35,762 nucleotides of DNA from contig JACNLW010000038.1 of assembly GCA_014381305.1 (NCBI GenBank), forward strand, positions 1-35,762. Direction: 5' to 3'. This document shows positions 1-7,989 of this stretch, piece by piece. The position numbers and the translations under genes are program-made. Position 1 is the stretch's first letter. Every line of letters starts with the position of its first letter. The stretch comes from Planctomycetota bacterium. GTDB lineage: Bacteria > Planctomycetota > Phycisphaerae > Phycisphaerales > SM1A02. The notes under the pieces are model-generated. The model saw only the letters and a program-made list of their open reading frames with translations, ran no database searches and was not told where the DNA came from.

Positions 1-74
1 GCACGGCTGTAATCAGGTTCGCCAGCGATGTAGTAGGTTTTTGGGGTCTCCCCCACTCGGTTGTTTTGATTCAA
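1..74 (-). CDS. Partial unidentified CDS, 5' end only
   Basis: This reading frame starts at a TTG (positions 74-72) and runs off the left edge after 24 codons, beginning MNQNNRVGETPKTYYIAGEP. The start is chosen because a good Shine-Dalgarno GGAGG (minus strand, 86-82) lies 7 bases upstream, and the frame stays open to the edge. Too little is visible to name a family. It diverges from the mazG-like gene, so 75-168 should hold both promoters, although I cannot point to a clear one. A 21-codon frame (136-71, GTG start) ends in a TGA overlapping this TTG. It could be a coupled leader or chance. Confidence is moderate that this is a real gene start and nil on function. Confidence 0.45.
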   Translation of the reverse strand, partial: MNQNNRVGETPKTYYIAGEPDYSR

Positions 75-168
75 GGCACGGCCTCCAGGTGCGTAGTGGT
101 TTCAAGGACAACCGATAAGTCCGAGAATCTTTTCACCTCTGCCTCAAATTGAGGTACATTTCTCAATA

Positions 169-465
169 ATGACAGATAAAATGACAATTGAAAGTTTCCA
201 AACGCTCATCAAGGATCGCTATTTTGCGACAGATTCTGCGAGGGGGCTTTCAAAAACGTACCTCTGGCTCGCCGAAGAACAAGGTGAGTTAGCACATGCG
301 CTTGGGAAATATGATGCTGGTGATCCTGATATGGAGAATCTCGCTGAAGAATTTGCAGATGTTCTCGCTTGGCTTGCTACGCTTGCCAATATCACTGGGA
401 TCGATCTCGCGGAAGCGATTCACGATAAATACATCAAAGATGGCGGACCTGAAGGTACAAAATGA
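169..465 (+). CDS. MazG-like nucleotide pyrophosphohydrolase
   Basis: This is a small all-helical protein (98 aa) of the MazG/NTP-PPase type, which hydrolyses nucleoside triphosphates to monophosphate and pyrophosphate and often clears aberrant nucleotides. The sequence shows the paired acidic metal-binding helices: EEQGE near residues 36-40 and EEFADVLAW near 60-68, matching the ExxE...ExxD pattern of the family. It is a single-domain form, much shorter than full MazG. The stop overlaps the trpA start (ATGA at 462-465), so the two are probably co-translated, though no functional link is obvious. The start is uncertain: a GAGG at 151-154 is 14 bases away, and the ATG at 181 is an alternative. 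The true substrate cannot be read from the sequence. Confidence 0.8.
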   Translation: MTDKMTIESFQTLIKDRYFATDSARGLSKTYLWLAEEQGELAHALGKYDAGDPDMENLAEEFADVLAWLATLANITGIDLAEAIHDKYIKDGGPEGTK

Positions 466-1220
466 CCAGAATTACAGAGATCTTCTCATCGAATAAAAAA
501 GCACTGATGCCATTTCTTGTCGCAGGGCATCCAACGATTCAATCGACAGAAGCAGCGATCCTAGCAATGGATAAGGCTGGCGCTGACATTATTGAAATTG
601 GTATCCCTTTTAGCGACCCTATCGCTGACGGACCGGTGATTGCTGCTGCAATGCATGAAGCCATTGAGAATGGCGTGACCCCTGCGCATGCGATTGGTGT
701 CGTTTCTCGCATCAGGGAGCAAGTTTCTGCTGGTTTGATCGCAATGGTGAGCGATTCCATCGTCAACCGATGTGGTGGAAGCGCCTTTCTTGAACGACTC
801 TCAGAGGCAGGATTTGATGGCATCATCATCCCCGACATTGATGACCTAGATGCAGAAGAATTGTCTGCTCATTGTTCTAGATGCGGTCTCACATTTACGA
901 TGTTGATCTCACCTACAACGCCAGACGAACGCATTGCTTGGCTCGCATCAATTTCCAGTGGTTTTCTTTATGTTCTTGCTCGAGTTGGACTCACAGGAGA
1001 ACAATCCACCCTCCCTGACATCGCATCAAGAATAACACAAATACGTGCACTTACTGACCTCCCACTTGCTGTTGGTTTTGGAATTTCTACTCGGGAGCAC
1101 GTTCTATCCGTAACAAAATCTGCTGATGCAGCAATAGTAGGATCTGCACTCGTTCGCAGAATGAGCGATGCAGATGATCCAACGAAAGCAGCGCGAGATT
1201 TTGTTTGTGAATTATCTTAA
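462..1220 (+). CDS. trpA: Tryptophan synthase alpha chain
   Basis: TrpA (252 aa) is the alpha subunit of cytoplasmic tryptophan synthase. It cleaves indole-3-glycerol phosphate to indole and glyceraldehyde 3-phosphate and passes indole to TrpB. Seen in the sequence: a TIM-barrel-length protein with the signature EIGIPFSDPIADGP, which carries the two catalytic acids (Glu45, Asp56), a GLTGE loop near residues 176-180 and the phosphate-binding GFGIS near 205-209. Its length is slightly under the usual 260-270 aa. It overlaps the mazG-like gene by 4 bases. TrpB is not adjacent: glnN follows under its own promoter and no other trp gene is in the window, so the pathway is dispersed or trpB lies elsewhere. 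The family call is secure. Confidence 0.95.
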   Translation: MTRITEIFSSNKKALMPFLVAGHPTIQSTEAAILAMDKAGADIIEIGIPFSDPIADGPVIAAAMHEAIENGVTPAHAIGVVSRIREQVSAGLIAMVSDSIVNRCGGSAFLERLSEAGFDGIIIPDIDDLDAEELSAHCSRCGLTFTMLISPTTPDERIAWLASISSGFLYVLARVGLTGEQSTLPDIASRITQIRALTDLPLAVGFGISTREHVLSVTKSADAAIVGSALVRRMSDADDPTKAARDFVCELS

Positions 1221-1227
1221 AGAACAC

Positions 1228-1255
1228 TTGAAACTAAACGAAAGTGTGGGATAAT
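1228..1255 (+). promoter_or_regulatory. Sigma-70-type promoter for glnN
   Basis: TTGAAA (1228-1233), a 16-base spacer and GATAAT (1250-1255) lie between trpA and glnN. A transcript from here would start near 1262 and give a leader of about 20 bases before the ATG at 1283. This argues against the upstream GTG at 1244 as the start codon. The call is from consensus only. A short inverted repeat CACTT/AAGTG (1226-1247) overlaps the promoter and may be fortuitous. Confidence 0.6.
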
Positions 1256-1282
1256 CAACAAAACGGCAGGAGGCCTCAATAC

Positions 1283-3433
1283 ATGGAACATAAAACAATG
1301 TGTAACGCAATGGAAATGCAAAACGACTACGCTGATTCTTTTGGATGCAGGACTTTTACAGGCAATGTAATGTTGCAATATCTCGCAGCGGATGTCTTCG
1401 AATCGCTACAAGAAACAATTCACAAAGGGAAACCGCTCGACCCCGCAATTGCCAATAGCGTTGCTGATGCAATGAAGGATTGGGCGTTATCGCAAGGTTG
1501 TACTCATTACACACATTGGTTCCAACCGCTTACTGGAACAACCGCTGAAAAACACGATGCGTTCCTTGAACCTGATAGCACAGGTGGCGTGATCGCCAAA
1601 TTTTCTGGCAGTATGTTGATTCGTGGTGAGCCTGATGCATCAAGTTTTCCTTCTGGCGGTATTCGTGATACATGGGAAGCGCGCGGTTACACCGCTTGGG
1701 ACGCAACAAGCCCCGCCTTTATTTTGCCAAATGAAAAAGGTGGTACGCTTTGTATTCCAACGGCTTTTGTTTCTTGGACTGGCGAAGCACTAGACAAGAA
1801 AGCTCCCCTGCTTCGATCAATAGATATTATCAACAAGCACGCGATGCGCATCCTAAAAATCTTTGGCACAGATCAAGGTGTGAATTGTGTGAACACAACT
1901 CTTGGGCTTGAACAAGAATATTTTCTCGTAGATGAAGAATTTGTAGCAAACCGACCAGACCTCATGATTTGTGGTCGCACCCTTATCGGTGCAATGCCAC
2001 CGAAAGGTCATCAGCTTGATGACCATTACTTTGGAAAAATTCCTGAACGAGTGTTAGCATTTATGGACGATGCAGAACGCCAACTTTGTGAACTCGGAAT
2101 TCCAATCAAAACACGGCACAACGAAGTCGCTCCCGGGCAATACGAAATTGCCCCAACGTTTGAAAAAGCAAATGTAGCTGCAGATCATCAACTGCTTACG
2201 ATGCAAATTCTCCGTGTAAAGGCACGCGAACATGGTTTTATTTGTTTGATGCACGAAAAACCGTTTGCAGGCGTCAATGGTTCTGGCAAACATAACAATT
2301 GGTCAATCTCGACTGACGCAGGTGTAAATTTATTGTACCCAGGGAAAGAGCCGCAAGACAATTTGCGGTTTCTAACATTTATTTGTGCAGTAATGCGTGC
2401 AGTTGATCTTCATGCTGGGTTGCTTCGTGCATCAGTTGCTTCTGCTGCAAATGATCATCGCTTAGGAGCGAACGAAGCGCCTCCGGCAATTATGTCAATA
2501 TATTTCGGCGAAATGCTCAGCGATGTACTTGATCAAGTTGAATCAGGAGAATCACGAGATTCGCGTAAGGGTGGCACGCTTGATCTTGGCTCGAGCACGA
2601 TGCCGAAACTCAACCGCCATAGTGGTGATCGAAACCGAACAAGCCCATTTGCATTTACAGGCAACAAGTTTGAATTCAGAGCGGTCGGTTCAACTTCAAC
2701 CATCGCTTGGCCAAACACGATCCTCAACACAATCATCGCTGAATCTTTGGATTACATCGCTACTTCCTTAGAGACTACTCTCGCTGGGAGTGATTCAGCG
2801 GAACACCGTGACACTGAAGTTCGCAAACTGCTACAAGAAATTGTAAAAAATCACCGCAGAGTTGTGTTTGATGGTGATAACTATTCTCAAGAGTGGCACG
2901 ATGAAGCAGCGGCACGTGGGCTTCCGAACCTTCGAACAACTCCAGAGGCACTTCCCCTCTTGACAAGTGAAGCATCACTTGCGCTCTTCAAAAACTACAA
3001 CGTGCTTAACAATAGAGAATTAAATGCAAGGGGTGAGGTTTTAACTGAGAAATACATTACCCAAGTTAAAATCGAAGCGAGAACGCTTTTGCAGATGTTG
3101 TCAACTCAAGTGTTGCCTGCAGCGCTGAGATACCAACTCGAATTGTCACAGGTCGTTGCTACTTCAAAGGAAGCTTCAATAGTTTGTCACCGGACAGCTG
3201 GGCGATTGCATGATATTGCAGAACTTGCAGATTCTCTCCAAGCATCTATTGAAACCGTTTCGCTCGCAGAATCATTTGAATGTGATGACGTTGCAGAACA
3301 CGCTAGAGAGATCAGTACATCACTGCTGCCTGCCATGCTTAGAGCGAGAGATGTTTCTGATCACCTTGAACTGCTTGTCGCAGAGGATCTTTGGCCATTC
3401 CCCTCGTATGCGGACATGTTGCTCTACAGGTAA
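1283..3433 (+). CDS. glnN: Glutamine synthetase type III
   Basis: This GSIII enzyme (716 aa) makes glutamine from glutamate, ammonia and ATP in the cytoplasm, the main ammonia-assimilating step. The length and sequence fit GSIII rather than the roughly 450-aa GSI. The N-terminal signature [21 protein letters not shown] is followed by catalytic-core stretches [23 protein letters not shown] and [12 protein letters not shown], which hold the metal, glutamate and ATP ligands. A helical C-terminal region (about 550-716) is typical of GSIII. I chose ATG 1283 because AGGAGG (1268-1273) sits 9 bases upstream. The frame extends 13 codons further to a GTG, but that overlaps the promoter. It appears to be a single-gene unit between trpA and tig. 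No GlnK or NtrC-type gene is nearby. Confidence 0.95.
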   Translation: MEHKTMCNAMEMQNDYADSFGCRTFTGNVMLQYLAADVFESLQETIHKGKPLDPAIANSVADAMKDWALSQGCTHYTHWFQPLTGTTAEKHDAFLEPDSTGGVIAKFSGSMLIRGEPDASSFPSGGIRDTWEARGYTAWDATSPAFILPNEKGGTLCIPTAFVSWTGEALDKKAPLLRSIDIINKHAMRILKIFGTDQGVNCVNTTLGLEQEYFLVDEEFVANRPDLMICGRTLIGAMPPKGHQLDDHYFGKIPERVLAFMDDAERQLCELGIPIKTRHNEVAPGQYEIAPTFEKANVAADHQLLTMQILRVKAREHGFICLMHEKPFAGVNGSGKHNNWSISTDAGVNLLYPGKEPQDNLRFLTFICAVMRAVDLHAGLLRASVASAANDHRLGANEAPPAIMSIYFGEMLSDVLDQVESGESRDSRKGGTLDLGSSTMPKLNRHSGDRNRTSPFAFTGNKFEFRAVGSTSTIAWPNTILNTIIAESLDYIATSLETTLAGSDSAEHRDTEVRKLLQEIVKNHRRVVFDGDNYSQEWHDEAAARGLPNLRTTPEALPLLTSEASLALFKNYNVLNNRELNARGEVLTEKYITQVKIEARTLLQMLSTQVLPAALRYQLELSQVVATSKEASIVCHRTAGRLHDIAELADSLQASIETVSLAESFECDDVAEHAREISTSLLPAMLRARDVSDHLELLVAEDLWPFPSYADMLLYR

Positions 3434-3506
3434 ATAGCGACTACAAAATCATACGCAAAGAGTGATTTTTGGTATCCTATGGGGCTCGAAAGAAGGTTTA
3501 CTACTC

Positions 3507-4991
3507 ATGAGCACTACAGCAACACATCCTTACGAAATTACCCTTGAAGAAGCTGGACCAGCGCGAAAGCGACTTGTTATAACAATCCCAGCCGATGTTG
3601 TCTCCGCTAAGATTGAAGAATCTCTTGGGGCGCTTCGAAATCAAACAGTTATTCCTGGTTTTCGTAAAGGCAAAGTCCCTGCGAATCTTCTCGAAAGAAA
3701 GTTCGGTGGTTCGGTTCGGGAGGAAACACGAAACACCCTCATTGGCGAAGCTTGGCAAGCAGCGGTTGAAGAGCATGCGCTCAAACCCCTCGGTGAGCCT
3801 GAACCAATGGACGATCCAAATGATGTGCAAGTTGAAGATGGCAAACCACTCTCTTTCACGCTTGAAGTAGAAGTAATGCCAGAGTTTGACCTCCCTGCTT
3901 TTGACAATATCAAATTGACTCGCCCAATTGTCGATGTAACCGACGAACACATCGATGAGGAAATTGAACGACAAAAAACACGCAACGGAAATCTTGAACC
4001 TGTGGAAGGCACTGTAAGCGAAGGCGACTTCCTTGTCGGGCCTGCTTCCGTAACGCTCAACGGCAGTGATGATATCTTTTATCAAACAGAACAAACGCGA
4101 ATTGCTGTACCAGCGAAAGATGGCGGCGGACAAGTCCTTGGATTATTCCTTGAAGATCTTGGCCAAGCTCTTGCAAAAACGAGCCAAGGAGATGAAATCA
4201 AGTTCAATACTGTTGGTTCAGATGAACATGAAATGGAAGAAGTTCGAGGCGCTAAAGTTGAGATTACATTTAACGTCGTGCAAGCGGTTCGAGTTATTCC
4301 GCTAGATGAAGATACGCTATTGCAAACTTTTGGTCTTGAATCTTCTGATATGTTGAAAGAACAAGTTAAGTTGGCCCTTGAACGCAGACGTGATCAAGAC
4401 CAAGCGATGGTCCTCAGACAGCAAGCTATTGCTGCCATTTCTGATATGGTTGAAATGGAACTTCCTGAAAAGACGTCTGCGAATCAAGCCGAACGAGATC
4501 TACAACGAATGCGTACAGACTTGCAAAGTTCAGGCCGGTACACAGAAGATGAGATTGAATCAAAGGTAGCAGAAGCTCGAGGCGGTTCTGATGAAGAATC
4601 ACGCAAGCGACTCAAAGCATTCTTTATCTTGTCAAAACTTGCTGAGCATTTTCATGTGTCTGTCAGCGAAGGCGAAGTCAATACAAAGATTGCAGAACTT
4701 GCAATGCAAAACGGCGTTCGTCCTGACGAGATGCGTAACAATTTAGCGAAGCAAGGCCAACTTCCACAAATTCAAGCAGTTGTACGAGAAGACAAGGCGG
4801 CCGATCAACTTGTTGCTGCGTGCACTGTGACTGAAATGCCAGTTGAAGAATGGCAAGCGAGTCAGGATGGCGGAACTTCTACGAAGAAGACTGCAAAGAA
4901 AAAAACAGCAAAGAAGTCCGCTGCTAAAAAGAAAACAACGAAAAAGAAAACCAGTAAGAAAACTACAAAGAAGACAACTAAGAAGTCATGA
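3507..4991 (+). CDS. tig: Trigger factor with lysine-rich C-terminal tail
   Basis: This is the ribosome-bound chaperone and prolyl isomerase (494 aa), which meets nascent chains at the exit tunnel. The ribosome-docking signature GFRKGKVP is at residues 51-58, followed by the FKBP-like segment (about 150-245) and the helical C-terminal chaperone arms. Start ATG 3507 is chosen over an upstream in-frame start because the conserved N-terminus begins there and a GAAAGAAGG lies just upstream. The protein is longer than the usual ~430-450 aa. Its last 35 residues (460-494) are almost only Lys, Thr, Ser and Ala, with 19 lysines, resembling histone-H1-like tails. Its stop overlaps the SHOCT gene start (ATGA), and clpX follows, the common tig-clp neighbourhood but without clpP. 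Confidence 0.93.
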   Translation: MSTTATHPYEITLEEAGPARKRLVITIPADVVSAKIEESLGALRNQTVIPGFRKGKVPANLLERKFGGSVREETRNTLIGEAWQAAVEEHALKPLGEPEPMDDPNDVQVEDGKPLSFTLEVEVMPEFDLPAFDNIKLTRPIVDVTDEHIDEEIERQKTRNGNLEPVEGTVSEGDFLVGPASVTLNGSDDIFYQTEQTRIAVPAKDGGGQVLGLFLEDLGQALAKTSQGDEIKFNTVGSDEHEMEEVRGAKVEITFNVVQAVRVIPLDEDTLLQTFGLESSDMLKEQVKLALERRRDQDQAMVLRQQAIAAISDMVEMELPEKTSANQAERDLQRMRTDLQSSGRYTEDEIESKVAEARGGSDEESRKRLKAFFILSKLAEHFHVSVSEGEVNTKIAELAMQNGVRPDEMRNNLAKQGQLPQIQAVVREDKAADQLVAACTVTEMPVEEWQASQDGGTSTKKTAKKKTAKKSAAKKKTTKKKTSKKTTKKTTKKS

Positions 4992-5227
4992 TCCTTCTTG
5001 GCAGCGTCCTGAGGGAGCTTCTTCCTGCAACAATATTGTTAGTCGTATTGGTTGTTATTGGTGGGATCGTTATATTGCGAGCGCGGAAAATGGTGAAGGG
5101 GTCACACAAAGATGAAATGCCATTTACGCTCTCTCAGTTAAGAAAATTACATAAAAGGGGCGAATTGAGTGATGAGGAATTTCAAAGGGCAAAGGCCTCG
5201 ATGATCGAGAAAACGAGAAAAGAATGA
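4988..5227 (+). CDS. Small SHOCT-domain membrane protein
   Basis: This is a 79-aa protein with one hydrophobic N-terminal membrane segment (about residues 9-31), a short basic stretch (RARKMVKGSHK) and a C-terminal SHOCT-like motif. The motif reads LRKLHKRGELSDEEFQRAK: a short helix, a turn with GxLSxEEF and a second helix. SHOCT domains are short oligomerisation or tethering modules of unknown specific function. It overlaps the trigger factor stop by 4 bases, so it is translationally coupled to tig and precedes clpX by 135 bases. A link to chaperone or protease function is suggested by position only. Confidence 0.75.
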   Translation: MILLGSVLRELLPATILLVVLVVIGGIVILRARKMVKGSHKDEMPFTLSQLRKLHKRGELSDEEFQRAKASMIEKTRKE

Positions 5228-5362
5228 CCGATAGCCTTGTATTTATGAGGTAATACTTGTTTTTTAACAAAAAAACATGTTTTCTACATGCCAAACTCCC
5301 AATTTGATGTCACAATAAAGTGCGAGAAATGACTTATTTAAAAAGAGATAGTTGAAAGACAG
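5228..5362 (+). promoter_or_regulatory. AT-rich leader upstream of clpX
   Basis: This 135-base gap holds a weak AT-rich inverted repeat (TTGTT/AACAA around 5258-5271) and a 12-base palindrome AAAACATGTTTT (about 5273-5284). I see no convincing -35/-10 pair and no CIRCE-type heat-shock operator. clpX may be read from the tig promoter or from an unidentified start here. Confidence 0.25.
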
Positions 5363-6802
5363 ATGAGAGATAAAAAACAAATTAAACCAGAACGAATTGC
5401 CCGTATCGACGATGTGCCACCCTTCAACGAAAAGAATGGCAGTGGTTCATACAAGGGTGATGGCAATGGATCTGGTGGCGGTTCAGGGGGCTCAGGTTCG
5501 GGGGGTTCGGATGGATCAGGTGGAGATGACGGCGGTTTTGGCGGACGCAAAGTCACGACATGTTCATTTTGTGGCAAAACGTCTAGAGAAGTTGGACCAA
5601 TGGTTGAAGGTCCAAATGAAATTTATGTTTGTTCTAACTGTACAGATCTTTGCCAGAATATTTTCAAACAAGAGCGTCGGCGTATTACTGCATCACAACC
5701 GACGTTTACTTCTATCCCCTCCCCTCGACAACTCAACGAATATCTCGAGCAGTATGTCATCGGGCAGGAGCGAGCAAAACGATCTTTATCTGTTGCTGTG
5801 CATAATCACTACAAGCGTTTGACTGAAATTGACAACGCAGACCGCGATGTAGAATTGGACAAGTCAAACGTTCTGCTCCTTGGACCAACAGGGACCGGCA
5901 AAACGTTACTCGCAAAAACTTTATCACGCGTGCTCAATGTGCCGTTTGCTATCGGCGATGCGACAACTTTAACTGAAGCTGGATATGTTGGCGAAGATGT
6001 TGAAAACCTTTTGTTAAAACTTCTCCAAGCTGCAGATTTTGATCTTGACGCAGCGCAGCGTGGAATTATTTACATTGATGAAATTGATAAGATTGGTCGA
6101 ACATCACAAAATGTTTCGATTACGCGTGATGTTTCTGGTGAAGGTGTTCAGCAATCACTTCTTAAGATGCTCGAAGGTGTGACTGCGAATGTGCCACCAC
6201 AAGGCGGTCGAAAACACCCAGAGCAACAATATATTCAAATGGATACTTCGAATATATTGTTTGTCTGTGGCGGTTCATTTGATGGCATCGAAGATATCAT
6301 TGCGAAACGAATTGGTACGAGCAAAATTGGTTTTGGTAGTGCTGCGCAAGACATCAAGCCAGATCATGAGCGATCATCTGAATTGCTTGATCAAGTAACA
6401 ACTGAGGACATTCTTCATTTTGGTTTGATACCAGAATTGCTCGGGAGATTACCAATTACTACTCCCTTGATGCCACTTACCGAAGATGCAATGGTTCAAA
6501 TTTTAACTGAGCCCAGAAACGCAATTGTGAAGCAATACCAGCACCTCTTCTCTTTAGAAGCTGCAAGGCTTGAATTCACAGACGATGCGTTACATCTGAT
6601 AGCGAAACGAGCGATGGAACGTGGTACTGGTGCTCGCGCACTTCGATCAGTCATCGATCAATTTATGATTGACGTGATGTACGATCTTCCAGATCGCGAT
6701 AATCAAGATTCCGTGTACCTTATCGATGCGGCTGGTATTGAGCGTGGACTCTCTCTTGATGACATGCTTCGCAAACCACGTGCCGCTAAAGAATCTGCAT
6801 AG
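5363..6802 (+). CDS. clpX: ClpX, ATP-dependent unfoldase with Gly/Ser-rich N-terminal extension
   Basis: ClpX (479 aa) is the hexameric AAA+ unfoldase that feeds substrates to the ClpP protease. Visible parts: a zinc-binding domain with Cys67, 70, 90 and 93; Walker A GPTGTGKT at 174-181; Walker B IIYIDEID around 235-242; pore loop GYVG at 207-210; the RKH loop GGRKHP at 281-286; the ClpP-docking IGF at 322-324; and sensor-2 GAR at 423-425. All key residues are present, so it should be active and ClpP-competent. It is odd in carrying about 55 extra residues before the zinc domain: a charged segment (1-25) and then a Gly/Ser/Asp-rich linker (26-61). No alternative start lies between ATG 5363 and the zinc domain, so the extension is part of the gene. 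clpP is not in the window. Confidence 0.95.
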   Translation: MRDKKQIKPERIARIDDVPPFNEKNGSGSYKGDGNGSGGGSGGSGSGGSDGSGGDDGGFGGRKVTTCSFCGKTSREVGPMVEGPNEIYVCSNCTDLCQNIFKQERRRITASQPTFTSIPSPRQLNEYLEQYVIGQERAKRSLSVAVHNHYKRLTEIDNADRDVELDKSNVLLLGPTGTGKTLLAKTLSRVLNVPFAIGDATTLTEAGYVGEDVENLLLKLLQAADFDLDAAQRGIIYIDEIDKIGRTSQNVSITRDVSGEGVQQSLLKMLEGVTANVPPQGGRKHPEQQYIQMDTSNILFVCGGSFDGIEDIIAKRIGTSKIGFGSAAQDIKPDHERSSELLDQVTTEDILHFGLIPELLGRLPITTPLMPLTEDAMVQILTEPRNAIVKQYQHLFSLEAARLEFTDDALHLIAKRAMERGTGARALRSVIDQFMIDVMYDLPDRDNQDSVYLIDAAGIERGLSLDDMLRKPRAAKESA

Positions 6803-6803
6803 A

Positions 6804-6859
6804 CCGCGGGTGAATTAAACATTACGAGCATTAGCTCGTAGTGTTTATTTCACCCGGGG
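6804..6859 (+). repeat. Long hairpin just downstream of clpX
   Basis: Two 26-base arms (6804-6829 and 6834-6859) are complementary apart from two mismatches and one G-U pair, with loop ATTA. The hairpin begins one base after the clpX stop. Its outer ends read CCGCGGGTGAA and TTCACCCGGGG, related to TTTCACCCGCGG at the edge of cluster B (about 31246-31257). There is no T-run after it, so it is not a classic terminator. It could end or stabilise the clpX mRNA, or be an edge module of the repeat family. Confidence 0.7.
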
Positions 6860-7190
6860 TCAATCTACATCCATTCATATCTGTTGTCTTCGATTATTTC
6901 ACCCGGGGTCACCTGCTTCATACTTCTTGTGCCAGATTTCCAATAAACTCACCCCCGGAAATAAACTCACCCCCGGTGAGTTTATTGGAAATGTACGCTG
7001 AAATTGAAAAACTCACCGGGGGTGAGTTTTTCTCCGGGGGTGAGTTTTTCTTGAAGATGACAGGAACTGACTCTGGGTGAAACAATCGATGATATCGCAA
7101 AGCCTAGTGATCAGAAGAATAAACTCACCGGGGGTGAGTTTAAGGAAAATGAGCGATGAAATCAATAAACTCACCGGGGGTGAGTTTATT
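6845..7190. repeat. Palindromic repeat cluster A (between clpX and rpmB)
   Basis: This non-coding stretch is built from one motif: A/T-rich end, CTCACC, three-base centre, GGTGAG, A/T-rich end. Full palindromes are at 6960-6986 (centre CCC), 7007-7031, 7120-7142 and 7164-7190 (centres GGG). Half-sites are at 6942-6958 and 7034-7049. The pairs 6960/7007 and 7120/7164 have centres 46 bases apart with similar spacers (GGAAATG...GAAAT). An 18-base direct repeat, TTATTTCACCCGGGGTCA, occurs at 6845-6862 and 6894-6911. Short open frames crossing the cluster are a by-product of the palindromes. The remainder of 6803-7336 holds the clpX hairpin and the rpmB promoter and leader. Confidence 0.9.
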
Positions 7191-7262
7191 TCGGTGAACT
7201 GAACTGCGGTCTAATAAACACCTATGAGACGCCAAACAGACGTAAAAGTCCAATTTTAGCGA

Positions 7263-7292
7263 TTGACGAAGAGAATTAAATTATGGTACAAT
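7263..7292 (+). promoter_or_regulatory. Sigma-70-type promoter for rpmB
   Basis: TTGACG (7263-7268), an 18-base spacer and TACAAT (7287-7292) give a near-consensus promoter about 45 bases before the rpmB start. It separates rpmB from cluster A, so the repeats lie outside the rpmB transcript. Consensus match only. Confidence 0.65.
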
Positions 7293-7336
7293 TTCAAACT
7301 TGCCTCATTTTTAGGTCGAGGCACGGAGAATTCGCT

Positions 7337-7618
7337 ATGCCAAGAGTATGTCATTTTACTGGTCGAAAAACTATATCCGGCCGCCGTATCCTTTACCGTG
7401 GTAAACCAAAGTACCAAGGTGGTATTGGTTTGAACATTTCAGGCATTTCTAAGCGTAAATTCAAGCCTAATCTTCAACGAGTACGTGCGATGGTGGACGG
7501 CGTACCGCAACGAATTCGTGTTTCAACGAAGGCAATTAAGCAAGGGTTGGTTGTAAAACCTCTCAAACGGAAATACGGGTACACACGGCAGCAAAAATTG
7601 GCTGCAGCAGCCAAATAG
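7337..7618 (+). CDS. rpmB: 50S ribosomal protein L28
   Basis: L28 (93 aa) is a basic protein of the large ribosomal subunit. The N-terminus MPRVCHFTGRKTISGRR matches the family pattern of a short start followed by VC-x-(V/F)TGK/RK, and the rest is rich in Lys/Arg as expected. Start ATG 7337 is set by GGAG (7325-7328) 8 bases upstream. The frame extends 18 codons further, but those overlap the promoter and do not resemble L28. It appears to be monocistronic: an inverted repeat follows, and the next gene, dnaG, is 371 bases away. No rpmG is next to it. Confidence 0.95.
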   Translation: MPRVCHFTGRKTISGRRILYRGKPKYQGGIGLNISGISKRKFKPNLQRVRAMVDGVPQRIRVSTKAIKQGLVVKPLKRKYGYTRQQKLAAAAK

Positions 7619-7989
7619 TAGTTTTCACCGATTTTTTCACCAATTTTGGTTAAAAAGTCAAAAAATTTACCTTTTTTAAAGGTAAAGTCCGAAAAAAACC
7701 CGTATTCAGTTGACTATGGGTCATTAAGGCGTATTGTTATAGACAGTACTGTTGAGCGGAAATTGGCGAGCACACGCATTACTGGAACTCTGTGGTTCAT
7801 AATCACGAGTCCAAACACCTTCACGTGTGATCTACCTCAAAATTAGTTGTAGCAAAGGGAAATTGTCATATTTGTACATGGAACATTGTTGCGCACATTG
7901 TTGTTTGGGATCTATTTGTATTGCCACTTAGGTGTAATTGCAAGAGGTATCGTTGGAATTGTTGAAAATGCTTGGAGTTTGCTCCTTAC
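7619..7989 (+). other. Intergenic region between rpmB and dnaG
   Basis: This is 371 bases without a convincing gene. A 66-codon open frame (7646-7846) uses TTG without a ribosome site and has no recognisable content. The region includes an AT-rich inverted repeat (7666-7686) and a possible promoter TTGACT-N16-TATTGT (7710-7737) that would read towards dnaG with a leader of about 250 bases. A promoter nearer the gene is not clear. Confidence 0.5.
7666..7686. terminator. AT-rich inverted repeat after rpmB
   Basis: Two perfect 9-base arms TTTACCTTT (7666-7674) and AAAGGTAAA (7678-7686) surround a 3-base loop. It is 48 bases past the rpmB stop and preceded by an A-run. A T-tract follows it only when read on the minus strand, so it is a weak terminator candidate in the rpmB direction. 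Confidence 0.35.

Noticed and set aside
1-168. Structured RNA (tmRNA, SRP RNA or RNase P RNA) at the left edge
   Set aside because: None of the conserved core sequences of these RNAs can be found on either strand; a protein frame with a good ribosome site explains part of the segment better.
1244-1282. Upstream GTG start for glnN
   Set aside because: It overlaps the TTGAAA/GATAAT promoter and lacks a ribosome site, whereas ATG 1283 has AGGAGG at good distance.
3501-4133. 210-codon antisense frame within trigger factor
   Set aside because: It lies entirely opposite a well-supported gene and its translation has no domain character; a codon-bias shadow.
6841-7100. Open frames on both strands across the repeat cluster (60-79 codons)
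   Set aside because: They arise from the palindromic repeats, so both strands encode the same SPPE/TGGE-type strings; there is no ribosome site and no coding character.
6942-7190. Possible CRISPR array
   Set aside because: The repeats are palindromic, flip orientation within the cluster, have unequal gaps with related rather than unique spacers, and no cas genes are present.
7646-7846. 66-codon frame between rpmB and dnaG
   Set aside because: TTG start without ribosome site, no recognisable motif, and it overlaps an inverted repeat and a possible promoter.
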